Made by a program: the position numbers and the translations under genes | In this document: positions 55,106 to 63,707 of the stretch, in pieces | How positions within the stretch are numbered: position 1 is the first letter of the stretch | How the letters are laid out: each line of letters starts with the position of its first letter | Assembly (NCBI RefSeq): GCF_024721175.1 | Contig: NZ_CP099400.1 | Location: forward strand, 248,001-312,000 | DNA from: Rhizobium sp. Pop5 | Lineage (GTDB): Bacteria; Pseudomonadota; Alphaproteobacteria; Rhizobiales; Rhizobiaceae | Reading direction: 5' to 3' | DNA: 64,000 nucleotides | The notes under the pieces: model-generated | What the model saw: only the letters and a program-made list of their open reading frames with translations | The model's database searches: none | Told to the model about the DNA's origin: nothing

Positions 55106-55942
55106 TTACCTCAGATCCGCAACGGCGATGTGATCCATGTCGGTAAAGCTCTTATTGTCGCCGGCCATCGCCCAGATGAAGCTGTAGTTGCGGGTGCCGG
55201 CGCCGGAATGGATCGACCACGGCGGCGAGATGACCGCCTGCTCGCTGGCCACGACCATATGACGGGTCTGCTGCGGCTCGCCCATGAAGTGGAAGACGCG
55301 CTGGTCGGCCTCGAGATCGAAATAGAGATAGGCCTCCATGCGCCGGTCGTGCGTGTGGGCCGGCATGGTGTTCCAGACGCTGCCGGTCTCAAGCATGGTC
55401 AGGCCCATGGTCAGCTGGCAGGACTGGCAGATCTCCGGATGGAGATACTGGTAGATCGAGCGCTTGTTGGAGGTTGCAGGGTCGCCGGGGCTCAGATGCC
55501 TTGCCTTGTCGCGGGCGAGCAGCACTGTGGGATGCGTGGCATGCGCCGGGGTCGAGACGAGGTAGAATTTCGCCGGATCGGCGGCGTCGCTGCTTTCGAA
55601 GCGGATGTCGCGCGCACCCTTGCCGACATAGAGGCAATCATATTTGGCAAGATCGTAGCTCGCGCCGTCGACGACGATGCGTCCGGCACCGCCGATGTTC
55701 AGCGCGCCGAGTTCACGCTCGGCAAGGAAGGTTTCCTGCCCGATCGCCGTCGGCGCCGTCAGCGTCAGCCCAGCGCCGAGCGGCATTGCTCCGCCAATGA
55801 CCATGCGATCGTAATGGGAGTAGGTGAGCCGGATATTGCCGCCTTCGAAGATGGTTTCCACCAGAAAGTGACGCCGCAGCGTCTCCGTGTCGAAAGCACG
55901 CACGGCCTCGGGGTGGGAGGCGTGCCTCACGTCGATCTGCAT
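55106..55942 (-). CDS. kduI: 5-dehydro-4-deoxy-D-glucuronate isomerase
   Basis: A 278-residue cupin-type isomerase, exactly the length of E. coli KduI, converting 4-deoxy-L-threo-5-hexosulose uronate to 2,5-diketo-3-deoxygluconate in breakdown of pectin-derived oligouronides. Metal ligands His196, His198, Glu203 and His245 are at the canonical positions. Transcribed from the promoter at 56039-56068, with kduD and probably the GntR gene following. Confidence 0.95.
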   Translation of the reverse strand: MQIDVRHASHPEAVRAFDTETLRRHFLVETIFEGGNIRLTYSHYDRMVIGGAMPLGAGLTLTAPTAIGQETFLAERELGALNIGGAGRIVVDGASYDLAKYDCLYVGKGARDIRFESSDAADPAKFYLVSTPAHATHPTVLLARDKARHLSPGDPATSNKRSIYQYLHPEICQSCQLTMGLTMLETGSVWNTMPAHTHDRRMEAYLYFDLEADQRVFHFMGEPQQTRHMVVASEQAVISPPWSIHSGAGTRNYSFIWAMAGDNKSFTDMDHIAVADLR

Positions 55943-56211
55943 GTCAATTTTCCTTCAGCTTCGTTGTCATCAAGCATTGACGCTATCGCGGAAGCCGGTC
56001 TCGGCGGCCATCCTCCGCTGCGGTGGTATCCGACCAGTTACATAGTTGTACGACAAGTTGGGTGTCAACAGCTTTATCCGGTGTCCGCTTTGAGGGAACG
56101 CGAGGCCGTTGAAGCGCGGAGGCGGATCGGGAGAAATGGAGAGATTGTGAGGGTATTCACAGCCAAGCGATAATCGCGGGCCACTCTCGGTGCGCCTAGC
56201 TTTTCATTGGC
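55943..56211. other. kduI leader and promoter region
   Basis: Noncoding. Apart from the promoter and the TTGTACGACAA operator, TGGT-ATCCG-ACCA at about 56024-56036 is a second short inverted repeat and may be an extra regulator site. Confidence 0.4.
56039..56068 (-). promoter_or_regulatory. kduI promoter with GntR-type operator in the spacer
   Basis: On the minus strand TTGACA (56063-56068) and TATGTA (56039-56044) are 18 bp apart. The palindrome TTGTACGACAA at 56046-56056 lies between them; TTGT-N3-ACAA fits FadR/GntR (FCD) operators. Confidence 0.65.
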
Positions 56212-56300
56212 CAAAACGAAAAAAAGCCTGCCGCGGGAGGAGGTGCGGCAGGCTTTCGATAAAACCGAACGACAGCTGGGAGGAGGAGTGCTGTCGTTCC
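56212..56300 (-). ncRNA. Cuckoo-type small RNA, hairpins B and A with terminator
   Basis: Two hairpins on the minus strand show CCTCCTCCC in the loop. Hairpin B: arms GAACGACAGC/GCTGTCGTTC (56267-56276 with 56290-56299). Hairpin A: 12-bp stem 56223-56234 with 56245-56256. A is followed by a TTTTTTT-CGTTTT run, so it is also a Rho-independent terminator. Paired CCUCCUCCC hairpins are the defining form of the Rhodobacter CcsR (Cuckoo) RNAs. Ends are estimated from structure. Confidence 0.7.
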
Positions 56301-56301
56301 C

Positions 56302-56372
56302 GCAAGCGGCCCTGGGAGGAGGATGGGCGCCTGCATGCTCGAAGGGATGCGGGAGGAGGTGCATCGCTTCGA
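56302..56372 (-). ncRNA. Cuckoo-type small RNA, hairpins D and C
   Basis: Hairpin D: arms 56340-56350 and 56361-56371 (one mismatch) around CCTCCTCCC on the minus strand. Hairpin C: 56302-56312 and 56325-56334 (one mismatch, one bulge) around the same 9-mer. The 9-mers are 36-43 bp apart over the four hairpins. No T run separates C from B, so the two RNAs may be cut from one precursor, as in CcsR1-4. Confidence 0.65.
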
Positions 56373-56495
56373 TTGAAATAATCATACTTATTTCCTGCTC
56401 AGTTGATAGGCATTTCTTTGCAGGGCAGCTATGCGTTATGCGAAAAGCTGAGGGCTCTGCGATGGCGATGCAGCGGCCGCTAGCCCAAAAGCAAA

Positions 56496-56521
56496 GCGCC
56501 CGCTTGGGAGGAAGCAGGCGC
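56496..56521 (-). ncRNA. Hairpin E after the DUF1127 gene, loop CCTCCC
   Basis: GCGCCCGCTT/AAGCAGGCGC (56496-56505 with 56512-56521, one mismatch) encloses GGGAGG on the plus strand, i.e. CCTCCC on the transcript strand, followed by TTTGCTTTT. It lies 38 bp after the DUF1127 stop and may be a weak terminator or a processing signal sharing the anti-SD loop. Confidence 0.5.
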
Positions 56522-56558
56522 CGGCAAAATCATCTGAGATGGCTGGTCTGTATGGCCG

Positions 56559-56705
56559 TTAGCGGGCGATGGCCGCGCGGGCGATAGCGTGGATATCGCC
56601 GCGGCCGATGCCGAGATCGTCCAGTTCGCGAGAGGACATACGGCCCAGTTCAGCGACCGTCTGACGATACTTGCGCCAGTTGTTAAAAGAGCGTGCTACG
56701 TTCAT
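56559..56705 (-). CDS. DUF1127 small protein (CcaF1-like)
   Basis: A 48-residue protein, MNVARSFNNWRKYRQTVAEL at the start and then RMSSRELDDLGIGRGDI, with the R-x-L-x-D-L-G-I-x-R-x-D-I core of the DUF1127 family. Strongly basic, as expected for the RNA-binding members; in Rhodobacter sphaeroides the DUF1127 protein CcaF1 is encoded just upstream of the CcsR small RNAs and affects RNA turnover. AAAGGGG lies before the ATG at 56705. Upstream, TATTAT at 56781-56786 (complement) is a possible -10. Too short for many gene finders. Confidence 0.88.
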   Translation of the reverse strand: MNVARSFNNWRKYRQTVAELGRMSSRELDDLGIGRGDIHAIARAAIAR

Positions 56706-56826
56706 AATGATCCCCTTTCCGTGGGCTTTCGAAGCTTAGCTGCCAGTCCGTGGCGCTTCGTTCGCTTCGATGAGCTTCATATAATACGGGACTCGCGATT
56801 GTTGCAGCGCCAATGCGTCAGTGCAC

Positions 56827-56845
56827 CTATGCAGCGCATGCATAG
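56827..56845. promoter_or_regulatory. Candidate operator CTATGCA-N5-TGCATAG
   Basis: Perfect inverted repeat with 7-bp arms 120-140 bp upstream of the DUF1127 start and close to the 3' end of the exonuclease gene. A regulator site for the DUF1127-sRNA transcript is possible. Confidence 0.35.
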
Positions 56846-56867
56846 ATCCTTATAAAAGAAGAAGGAT

Positions 56868-57848
56868 TCAAGCTTTGAACCGGTCGAAGGCCGTCAGCCG
56901 CACAATCGGCGGATCGGCCTCTTTCCACCGGTAGATTTCCGCGCGCAGATAGGAAAGCTCATCGCCGAGATCCTCCTCGCCGATTTCGATCCACCAGGAC
57001 TTCAGGCGGCCGTCGCTTCCATCCGACCAGCGATAGCCCCTCGCCTTCAGATGGTCCTTCATCTCGAATGGGCTGTGTTCCGCGAAGATGCGGATGCGGG
57101 AGCGCTGACTGGCGCGGTAGAGTTCCGCGAACGGGCTTTCGCCGTCGCGCTGCTCTCGGTCGAGGATTTCAAGCAGCGCATGGCAATCGTCGATGGCGCG
57201 ATGGCCCTCATGAAAATAGCCGGCCTGACCGACGAGATAGCCGAGCTTGGTGCCCTCGAAGCCGCGCGAGCCCCAGTCGATCTCCGAAACCGAGCAGGCC
57301 CAGGCCTTGCCGGCGAAGATTTTCGAGAATGCCTCGCAGAATGGCCGGTCGAAACCGGCATTGTGGGCAATGATCAGACTAGCCGGTTCGATCAAGGCGT
57401 TCAGTGCCCGGATGTCGATGATCTGTCCCTCGACCATCTCGTCGGTAATTCCCGTCAGTCGGGTGATCTCGGGCGGGATCGGCCGGGACGGCTGTTGCAG
57501 GCCGCCATAGATGCCGACGACATCGCCGATTGCGCCGTCATCGCTGAACGTGAAAGCGACGGCGCCGATTTCGATGATTTCGTCGCTCCGATGGCTGAGG
57601 CCTGTCGTCTCCGTATCGAGAATGACGCCGATCTGCGAAAATCCAGGCCGTCGGACTGCCGCAATCGGCCGGGGCGCCAATCTTCTGAGGATACGATAGT
57701 TGCCGCTCTCTTCGAGCGTCCGCGCCATCTCTTCATCGGAGCGTGCGGCCGGCTGCGACGGTCGCCGGCGCGAGGGAGCATGCGTCTTGGCGCTCGCGGG
57801 CGATGCCTTGGCAAACATATCGAGTTGCGAATCTCTGTGCACGCTCAT
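56868..57848 (-). CDS. DEDDh 3'-5' exonuclease (DNA polymerase III epsilon-like)
   Basis: A 326-residue protein. The exonuclease core has Asp78 and Glu80 in DTETTG, His162-Asp167 in HNAGFD, and His216/Asp221 in HRAIDDCH: a complete DEDDh set. The N-terminal 60 residues are a low-complexity linker; about 90 residues follow the core. Longer and different from DnaQ, so probably a repair or RNA-processing exonuclease, not the replicative proofreader. Confidence 0.85.
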   Translation of the reverse strand: MSVHRDSQLDMFAKASPASAKTHAPSRRRPSQPAARSDEEMARTLEESGNYRILRRLAPRPIAAVRRPGFSQIGVILDTETTGLSHRSDEIIEIGAVAFTFSDDGAIGDVVGIYGGLQQPSRPIPPEITRLTGITDEMVEGQIIDIRALNALIEPASLIIAHNAGFDRPFCEAFSKIFAGKAWACSVSEIDWGSRGFEGTKLGYLVGQAGYFHEGHRAIDDCHALLEILDREQRDGESPFAELYRASQRSRIRIFAEHSPFEMKDHLKARGYRWSDGSDGRLKSWWIEIGEEDLGDELSYLRAEIYRWKEADPPIVRLTAFDRFKA

Positions 57849-58069
57849 CGGATCTATATGTCACGGAGAGGCGGTCGAATCCATCGCAGCCGACCCTGAC
57901 AGGTGGTTAGTTCACCGCTTGTTTTTCCAATGCAGGCGGCCTGCTGACCGGCGTGGCTGTCAATGCGGAACGGCAAGTCGCGCACCTCTTGCGTTTAACG
58001 GATATGGAGCTTAGCTGTTTGATTTCAGGCTCGATGCTCCGCGCGTGGCCCGCCTGTCAGGAGAGAAAA

Positions 58070-59041
58070 ATGCATGTATGGCACGGGTTTAAGGCCGCGC
58101 TGAGAAAACGCCGGCAGGCCCGTAACGAAAAAATTCTCGTCAGGGAGCCGATCGTTGTCCCGCAATCCGCGGCGGCAACGCAGCCCGATCATTATTTGAC
58201 CTGTGTTGCCATCGCAAAGAACGAGGGCGCCTATCTCGACGAGTGGATTCAGTTTCATCTGCTGGTCGGCATTTCGCATTTTTATATTTATGACAACGGA
58301 TCGACGGATCAGTCCCTATCGGTGCTGAGAGCCTATGAGAAGGCAGGTATCGTGACCGTGGTACCTTGGCGTCCCTTCAGCGTTTGGGCGAACACACAGA
58401 ATATGGCCTATGCCCATGCCGTCAGCAATTTTGGGGCGGGCAGCCGATGGATGGCCTTCTTTGATCTCGATGAATTCATGTTTCCGGTGCATGCCGCTTC
58501 ATTGACCGAGCTTTTGCAGGCGCGAGAGCAGCAGCAGGCGATCTGCGTCACTGGGGTCAATTTTGGAACGAGCGGCCACGCCGTCAGGCCCGAGGGGTTG
58601 GTTACGGAGAATTACCGGCAGGCGGTTCCCATGGACCTCCAGCGCGAACATCCGAAGCTTCTGAACGTCAAGTCGATCGTTCAGCCGGCTCAGATCAGAT
58701 CGATCGAGAGCGTACACTGGTTCAACCTCAAGGGCACGAACAAGATTGGCGTGAACGAGGATGGCGACCCGCTGCCGCGTTTCCCAAGGGAAGATCCCTT
58801 GAAGCTCAAGGCCGATACCGTGCGGTTCAATCATTATTACACGCGCTCGCGTGAGGAGTTTTCCGCGAAGGTCAACGGATCCAATGCGCGCGGACCGCAA
58901 CTCCCGGCCGATGCCGAACAGCGCTGGGCGATGTTCCGGCAGATCGAGGAATTCAGCGTGCCGGACGATAGCATTCAACGGTTCGTTCCGGATTTGAAGG
59001 ACAGGCTTTCCGCCTGGCAGAAGGAGATGGCTTCAGCATAG
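58070..59041 (+). CDS. Glycosyltransferase family 92/2-like protein
   Basis: A 323-residue protein. The N-terminal half is the GT92-like (DUF23) catalytic region: TCVAIAKNEGAYLDEWIQFH, ISHFYIYDNGSTDQS, and FFDLDEFMFP with the metal-binding DxD. The rest (NHYYTRSREEFSAKVNGS) is also conserved in this family. The ATG at 58070 is placed by CAGGAGAG. Cytoplasmic, no membrane helix. It likely adds a sugar to a surface glycan; acceptor unknown. Confidence 0.8.
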   Translation: MHVWHGFKAALRKRRQARNEKILVREPIVVPQSAAATQPDHYLTCVAIAKNEGAYLDEWIQFHLLVGISHFYIYDNGSTDQSLSVLRAYEKAGIVTVVPWRPFSVWANTQNMAYAHAVSNFGAGSRWMAFFDLDEFMFPVHAASLTELLQAREQQQAICVTGVNFGTSGHAVRPEGLVTENYRQAVPMDLQREHPKLLNVKSIVQPAQIRSIESVHWFNLKGTNKIGVNEDGDPLPRFPREDPLKLKADTVRFNHYYTRSREEFSAKVNGSNARGPQLPADAEQRWAMFRQIEEFSVPDDSIQRFVPDLKDRLSAWQKEMASA

Positions 59042-59080
59042 CATCCCGTGCCAAGCGAATGGGCGGACGAAGGAGAATGC

Positions 59081-60349
59081 ATGTCAGGTGATACCGGAAA
59101 GGTCGTCGATAAGGATGTCGTTATCATCGGCGCCGGTGCTGCCGGCATTGCCGCCGCCCGCGGCCTGCAGACGCTTCGTCCGGATCTTTCCATCCTCCTG
59201 CTTGAAGCCGGCGATCGCCTCGGTGGCAGGGCCTGGACGGTCGGGCTGGCGGGAACTGTCGATGTCGCGCTCGATCTCGGCTGCGGTTGGCTGCATGGCG
59301 CGCGGACCAATGCCTGGACTGATATCGCCGGAGACGTCGGGCTGACGGTCGACCGTACGCCAGCACCTTGGAACGGCGGGCGTCAGATTAAGCGGGATGA
59401 GGCGGATGTCCATGCCGCGCAGGAGGCGATCGGCGCCTATTTCGAACGGCTCGAAAGCCACGAGGGCGGCGACATCGACATGGCCGGGATGCTGGAGCCG
59501 GGCAATCCCTGGAACGGTCAGATCCGGGCGATCGGTACTTACATCACCGGCGCCGAACTGGAACGCTCTTCGGTCGTCGACTATAAGAGATATGATCCCG
59601 GCCCCGGTCCGGATTGGCGGGTGCGCGAGGGCTACGGAACACTGGTCTCCCTTTACGGCAAGCCGGTTCCGGCAAGGCTCGGCGCCGAAGTCCGGCGCAT
59701 CGACCATCGCCGTGCCGGCCGTATCGACATCGAGACAAACCAGGGGACGCTCAGCGCCCGCGCCGTGCTCGTCACCGTATCGACGAACGTGCTTGCTTTA
59801 GAGAAGATTACCTTCGACCCTCCCCTGCCCGAGAAGGCCGAGGCGGCCGCCCGTTTGCCGCTCGGGCTTGCCGACAAGCTCTTCCTGAGGCTCGCGCATC
59901 CGGAGGCGTTGCCGGCGGATACGCATATGCTCGGCTCCACCAGCCGCGGTGCGACCGGCACCTATCAGCTCCGGCCGTTCAGCGCACCTGTCGTCGAGGC
60001 CTATTTTGCCGGCGACCTCGCGCATGATCTTGAGCGGGAAGGCAGAGATGCCGCCTTTTCCCTAGCGGGAGATGAACTGGCGGCGCATTTCGGCGCGGAT
60101 ATCAAAAAAGGATTATCAGTGGCGGCGATGTCGGCCTGGGCGGCCATACCTCATATCGGTGGCTCCTATTCCTACGCCGAACCGGGTGCCTCCGATCTGC
60201 GCGGCCGTCTCGCCGCGCCGCATGACGGACGGATCTTCTTTGCGGGCGAAGCCTGCTCGCGCTCGCGTTATTCGACGGCGCACGGCGCCTATGAGACCGG
60301 CGTCGCCGCAGCCGATCTGATCGCCGGATCGTTTCCGCAAATTTCGTGA
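59081..60349 (+). CDS. FAD-dependent amine oxidase
   Basis: A 422-residue flavoprotein of the amine oxidase family: GxGxxG in VVIIGAGAAGIAAARGL, LLLEAGDRLGGRAWTV, and RIFFAGEACS at the C-terminus. The ATG at 59081 follows AAGGAG. Substrates of such enzymes are polyamines, tryptamine-like amines or similar. The next genes (aldo/keto reductase, amino-acid permease, DUF1989-like) suggest amine use. Its 39-bp gap to the GT92 gene may or may not mean cotranscription. Confidence 0.87.
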   Translation: MSGDTGKVVDKDVVIIGAGAAGIAAARGLQTLRPDLSILLLEAGDRLGGRAWTVGLAGTVDVALDLGCGWLHGARTNAWTDIAGDVGLTVDRTPAPWNGGRQIKRDEADVHAAQEAIGAYFERLESHEGGDIDMAGMLEPGNPWNGQIRAIGTYITGAELERSSVVDYKRYDPGPGPDWRVREGYGTLVSLYGKPVPARLGAEVRRIDHRRAGRIDIETNQGTLSARAVLVTVSTNVLALEKITFDPPLPEKAEAAARLPLGLADKLFLRLAHPEALPADTHMLGSTSRGATGTYQLRPFSAPVVEAYFAGDLAHDLEREGRDAAFSLAGDELAAHFGADIKKGLSVAAMSAWAAIPHIGGSYSYAEPGASDLRGRLAAPHDGRIFFAGEACSRSRYSTAHGAYETGVAAADLIAGSFPQIS

Positions 60350-60576
60350 TCGTCGCGGACTGCGACGGTCGGCAGGAATATTTTTTTCTCACTTGTCGCG
60401 CGGGCCGGATTGGCTATCTTCCCTCTCGGCCCCTGTGCTGAGAGCACAGAGCGCCATACGTCATCCGGCGGCAAGCGGCCGCCTCAAGCACGATATTGTC
60501 ATCGATTGCAGGAGCCCCGGCTTCTACCCCGACGGCTTTCTGCGTCGGCTGCGGGTATCCGCATCAGGAGGAAGAA

Positions 60577-61608
60577 ATGGATTATCGCAAGCTCGGTCCC
60601 AGCGGGACCGTCGTCACCGCTTATTGCCTTGGCACCATGACCTTCGGCGCGGAGGCCGACGAGGCCGCCTCGCACAAACTGCTCGACGATTATTTCGCCT
60701 GGGGCGGCAATTTCATCGATACCGCCGATGTCTATAGTTCCGGCAAGTCGGAAGAGATCATCGGGCGCTGGCTGAAGGCCCGCCCGACCGAGGCCCGCCA
60801 GGCGATCGTCGCGACCAAGGGGCGTTTTCCGATGGGCAATGGACCCAACGATATCGGCCTGTCGCGCCGCCATCTCGGCCAGGCGCTCGACGATTCGTTG
60901 CGCCGTCTCGGCCTCGAGCAGATCGATCTCTACCAGATGCATGCCTGGGATGCTCTGACGCCGATCGAAGAGACGCTGCGCTTCCTCGACGATGCGGTTT
61001 CATCCGGCAAGATCGGCTATTACGGCTTCTCCAACTATGTCGGCTGGCATATCGCCAAGGCTTCGGAGATCGCCAAGGCGTGCGGCTATACACGCCCGGT
61101 GACGCTGCAGCCGCAATACAGTCTTCTGGCGCGGGACATCGAGCTTGAAATCGTCGCGGCCTGCCAGGATGCCGGCATGGGCCTGCTGCCCTGGTCGCCG
61201 CTCGGCGGCGGCTGGCTGACCGGCAAGTACAAGCGCGACGAGATGCCGACCGGCGCCACCCGCCTCGGCGAAAACCCCAATCGCGGCAGTGAATCCTATG
61301 CGCCGCGCAATGCGCAGGAACGGACCTGGGCGATCATCGCGGCCGTCGAGGAAATCGCCAAAATCCGCGGCGTCAGCATGGCTCAGGTGGCGCTCGCCTG
61401 GACGGCGGCGCAGCCGGCCGTGACCTCGGTCATCCTCGGCGCCCGCACGCCCGAACAACTCGCCGACAATCTCGGCGCGATGAAGGTCGAACTCTCCAAG
61501 GAGGAGATGGCGAGGCTCAACGAGGTCAGCGCCCCGCAACCTCTAGACTATCCCTATGGCAAGGGCGGCATCAACCAGCGCCACCGCAAGATCGAGGGTG
61601 GCCGCTGA
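60577..61608 (+). CDS. Aldo/keto reductase
   Basis: A 343-residue AKR. Catalytic tetrad: Asp and Tyr in FIDTADVYSSG, Lys in VATKGRF, His in YQMHAWD. The C-terminal cofactor region (VILGARTPEQLADNLGA) is standard. The ATG at 60577 follows GGAGGAAGAA. It reduces an aldehyde or ketone with NADPH; the substrate is unknown. Confidence 0.9.
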   Translation: MDYRKLGPSGTVVTAYCLGTMTFGAEADEAASHKLLDDYFAWGGNFIDTADVYSSGKSEEIIGRWLKARPTEARQAIVATKGRFPMGNGPNDIGLSRRHLGQALDDSLRRLGLEQIDLYQMHAWDALTPIEETLRFLDDAVSSGKIGYYGFSNYVGWHIAKASEIAKACGYTRPVTLQPQYSLLARDIELEIVAACQDAGMGLLPWSPLGGGWLTGKYKRDEMPTGATRLGENPNRGSESYAPRNAQERTWAIIAAVEEIAKIRGVSMAQVALAWTAAQPAVTSVILGARTPEQLADNLGAMKVELSKEEMARLNEVSAPQPLDYPYGKGGINQRHRKIEGGR

Positions 61609-61624
61609 TCTTCGCCAACAACGC

Positions 61625-61656
61625 AAAGAGCCGCCATGTTTCCATGGCGGCTCTTT
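61625..61656. terminator. Bidirectional Rho-independent terminator
   Basis: AAAGAGCCGCCATG at 61625-61638 pairs perfectly with CATGGCGGCTCTTT at 61643-61656 around TTTC, between the convergent aldo/keto reductase and APC permease genes. A/T-rich ends in both directions. Confidence 0.8.
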
Positions 61657-61672
61657 GGCCTTGGGAGGCACT

Positions 61673-63458
61673 TCAGGCTGGAAGCTGGAAGATCCAGTTG
61701 GCGATCAGGACGATTGCCAGGCCGCCGACAAGTGCGAGATAGGGGAGCATGCCGGCTTTCTTGACGCCGAGATCCTGGCCGATGAGGCCGAGATCCTCCA
61801 TCGCGCCTGCCGGGAACTTGCCGCCGTCACGCACATAGTGGCGATAGGCGAAGACCGGCAGGATGAGGGCTGCGAAGATGAAACCGACCCAGAGCGCATT
61901 GGAGTAACCCCAGACCTTGGCGCCGGCGCCGAGGAAGAGCGCGTTGACAAAAGCGAGCACGGTGTTGAGGCCGATCAGCCAGCGCGGCGCCTTCCACGGG
62001 CGTTCGATATGGCCGGAATCCATCCGGTGGATCCAGCCGGAATTGAGGTTCAGGAAATTGAAGATGATGTAGCCGACATTCGAGACGGCCAGCACAAAGA
62101 AATAGCCGCCGGTGTCCGAGGCGATCGCCAGAAGGAAGAGGTTGAAGGCGAAATCGGTCCACATGGCCCGCGTCGGGGCGCCGTGCTCGTTGGCATGGTC
62201 GAGATATTTCGGCAGCCAGCCGTCCTTCGAACCCTGATAGAGCGTGCGCGAGGAGCCGGCCATCGCCGTCATGATGGCAAGGAAGAGCGCCATGATCATG
62301 AGGACGACGAGGAGCTGGGTGATGACCCGGCCGGCGCCGATCAGGCCGCCGAGCGCTTCGGCGACACCCGTGCCGTCGACGATGCCGGGCGCGAGCATGC
62401 CCGCATGGCCGAGAACGCCCTGGAAAGCGAAGGGTACGAGGAAGAAGAACAGGCAGCAGGCAAGGCCGGAATAGAAGATCGCCTTGAATGTGTCGGTCTT
62501 CGGGTTCTTCAGTTCCCGGGTGTAGCAGACGGCTGTCTCAAAGCCGTAGGTCGACCAGGCGGCGATATAGAGGCCGCCGAGGAAGAGCGTCCAGCCGCCG
62601 TTGCTCCAGGTGCCGTCGGAGGCGGTATAGGCGGCCGTCGGCGGCACGAGGCCAGTGACGTTGGCGGCGACGACCTGGCCGCTGATGATCGGGTAGAGGC
62701 CGATGATCAGCAGCGGGACCAGCACGATGATCGCCAGCCATTTCTGCACGCTTGCCGTTTCCGAGATGCCGCGATGCTGGATCGCGAAGATGATCAGCAT
62801 CAGGATGCCGCCGATGAAGAAGGTGGCGTTGATGTTGGCAGTGGCGAGGAAGGGGATGCTGAAGCTTGCGAGAGACCAGCTGCGGATCGCCGGCGTCAGC
62901 GCCGCGACGCCGTCGGCGCCGAGCAGCGCCTTGACGGCATCATCAGGCGTCGTGCCGGCATGGGCTGCAATATATTCGGCGACGCGGGGGCTATCGGCCG
63001 TAACGGAAGCGGCATGCGCTGCGATCCAGTCGAGGACCATTTGCGAGATCCGCTGCCGGAATCGGGAAGAATGCATTGAGGATATAGCCGGCGGCGATGG
63101 CGCAGCCGAGCGAAAGCACCGGCGACCATGCAAACCAGTTGCACCAGACCGACAGCGGCGCGATGAATTTCGAATAGCGCAGCCAGGCGGTGGCACCGTA
63201 GACGGAGGCCCCGCCGGATTTATTGCCGAACATGCCGGCGATCTCTGCATAGGTGAAGGATTGCAGGAAACCCATCACCATCGAGATGATCCAGACGACG
63301 AAGGCGAGTTTGCCCGTCGTGCCTGCGATGCCGCCAATGGAGAAAAGAACGAGAGGCGGCACGCCCGCGGCCACCCAGAATGCGCCCTTCCAGTCGAGCG
63401 CGCGTATAAGCTTACCTTCGGTGCCGGATGCAATTCCGGCCTCCACAACATCTGTCAT
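61673..63458 (-). pseudogene. APC family amino-acid permease, frameshifted near 63045
   Basis: The intact family product would be about 590 residues with 12-14 helices. The first part (63458 down to about 63045) reads MTDVVEAGIASGTEGKLIRALDW onward (two parts here), including FTYAEIAGMFGNKSGG and GYILNAFFPIPAADLA, then runs into an unrelated tail ending at 62991. The second part in another frame starts at about 63043 with MVLDWIAAHAASV and continues through the transporter (STYGFETAVCYTRELKNP) to 61673. One extra base (or two missing) around GATCTCGCAAATGG explains it. It is either a real mutation or a sequencing error; if real, transport is lost. Confidence 0.8.
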
Positions 63459-63707
63459 CGGTGAAATTCCCCATTCGATTGTTCCGGACGTATCTCTGTA
63501 CGTCTCCCTGAACGTGTCTCCCTGACAGTCTCAAGCCCGCTCGGATGATTTTGGCGATCCGCGCTCCCGACGGATTCTCCGAGTCTGAACTCTTTATGCA
63601 TAGTGAAGATATTTTCTTTTTAGTCAACATGACTTTACTTTCCCCAGGCATTTTGTAACCTGTATGGGTGTGTGCCGAAGGGCGTGCAGATCCCCCATGA
63701 GGGTAGA

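Noticed and set aside
56226..56371. The GGGAGGAGG repeats as a possible CRISPR or tandem repeat
   Set aside because: Only the 9-base loops repeat; the flanking stems differ and are each self-complementary, so they are hairpins, not repeats with spacers.
56190..56587. Plus-strand frames of 63-126 codons over the hairpin array
   Set aside because: They read through four RNA hairpins; repeated GGAGG is explained by anti-SD loops on the other strand.
61556..63079. A 507-codon plus-strand frame
   Set aside because: Antisense to the APC permease; very acidic, repeat-like composition and no Shine-Dalgarno.
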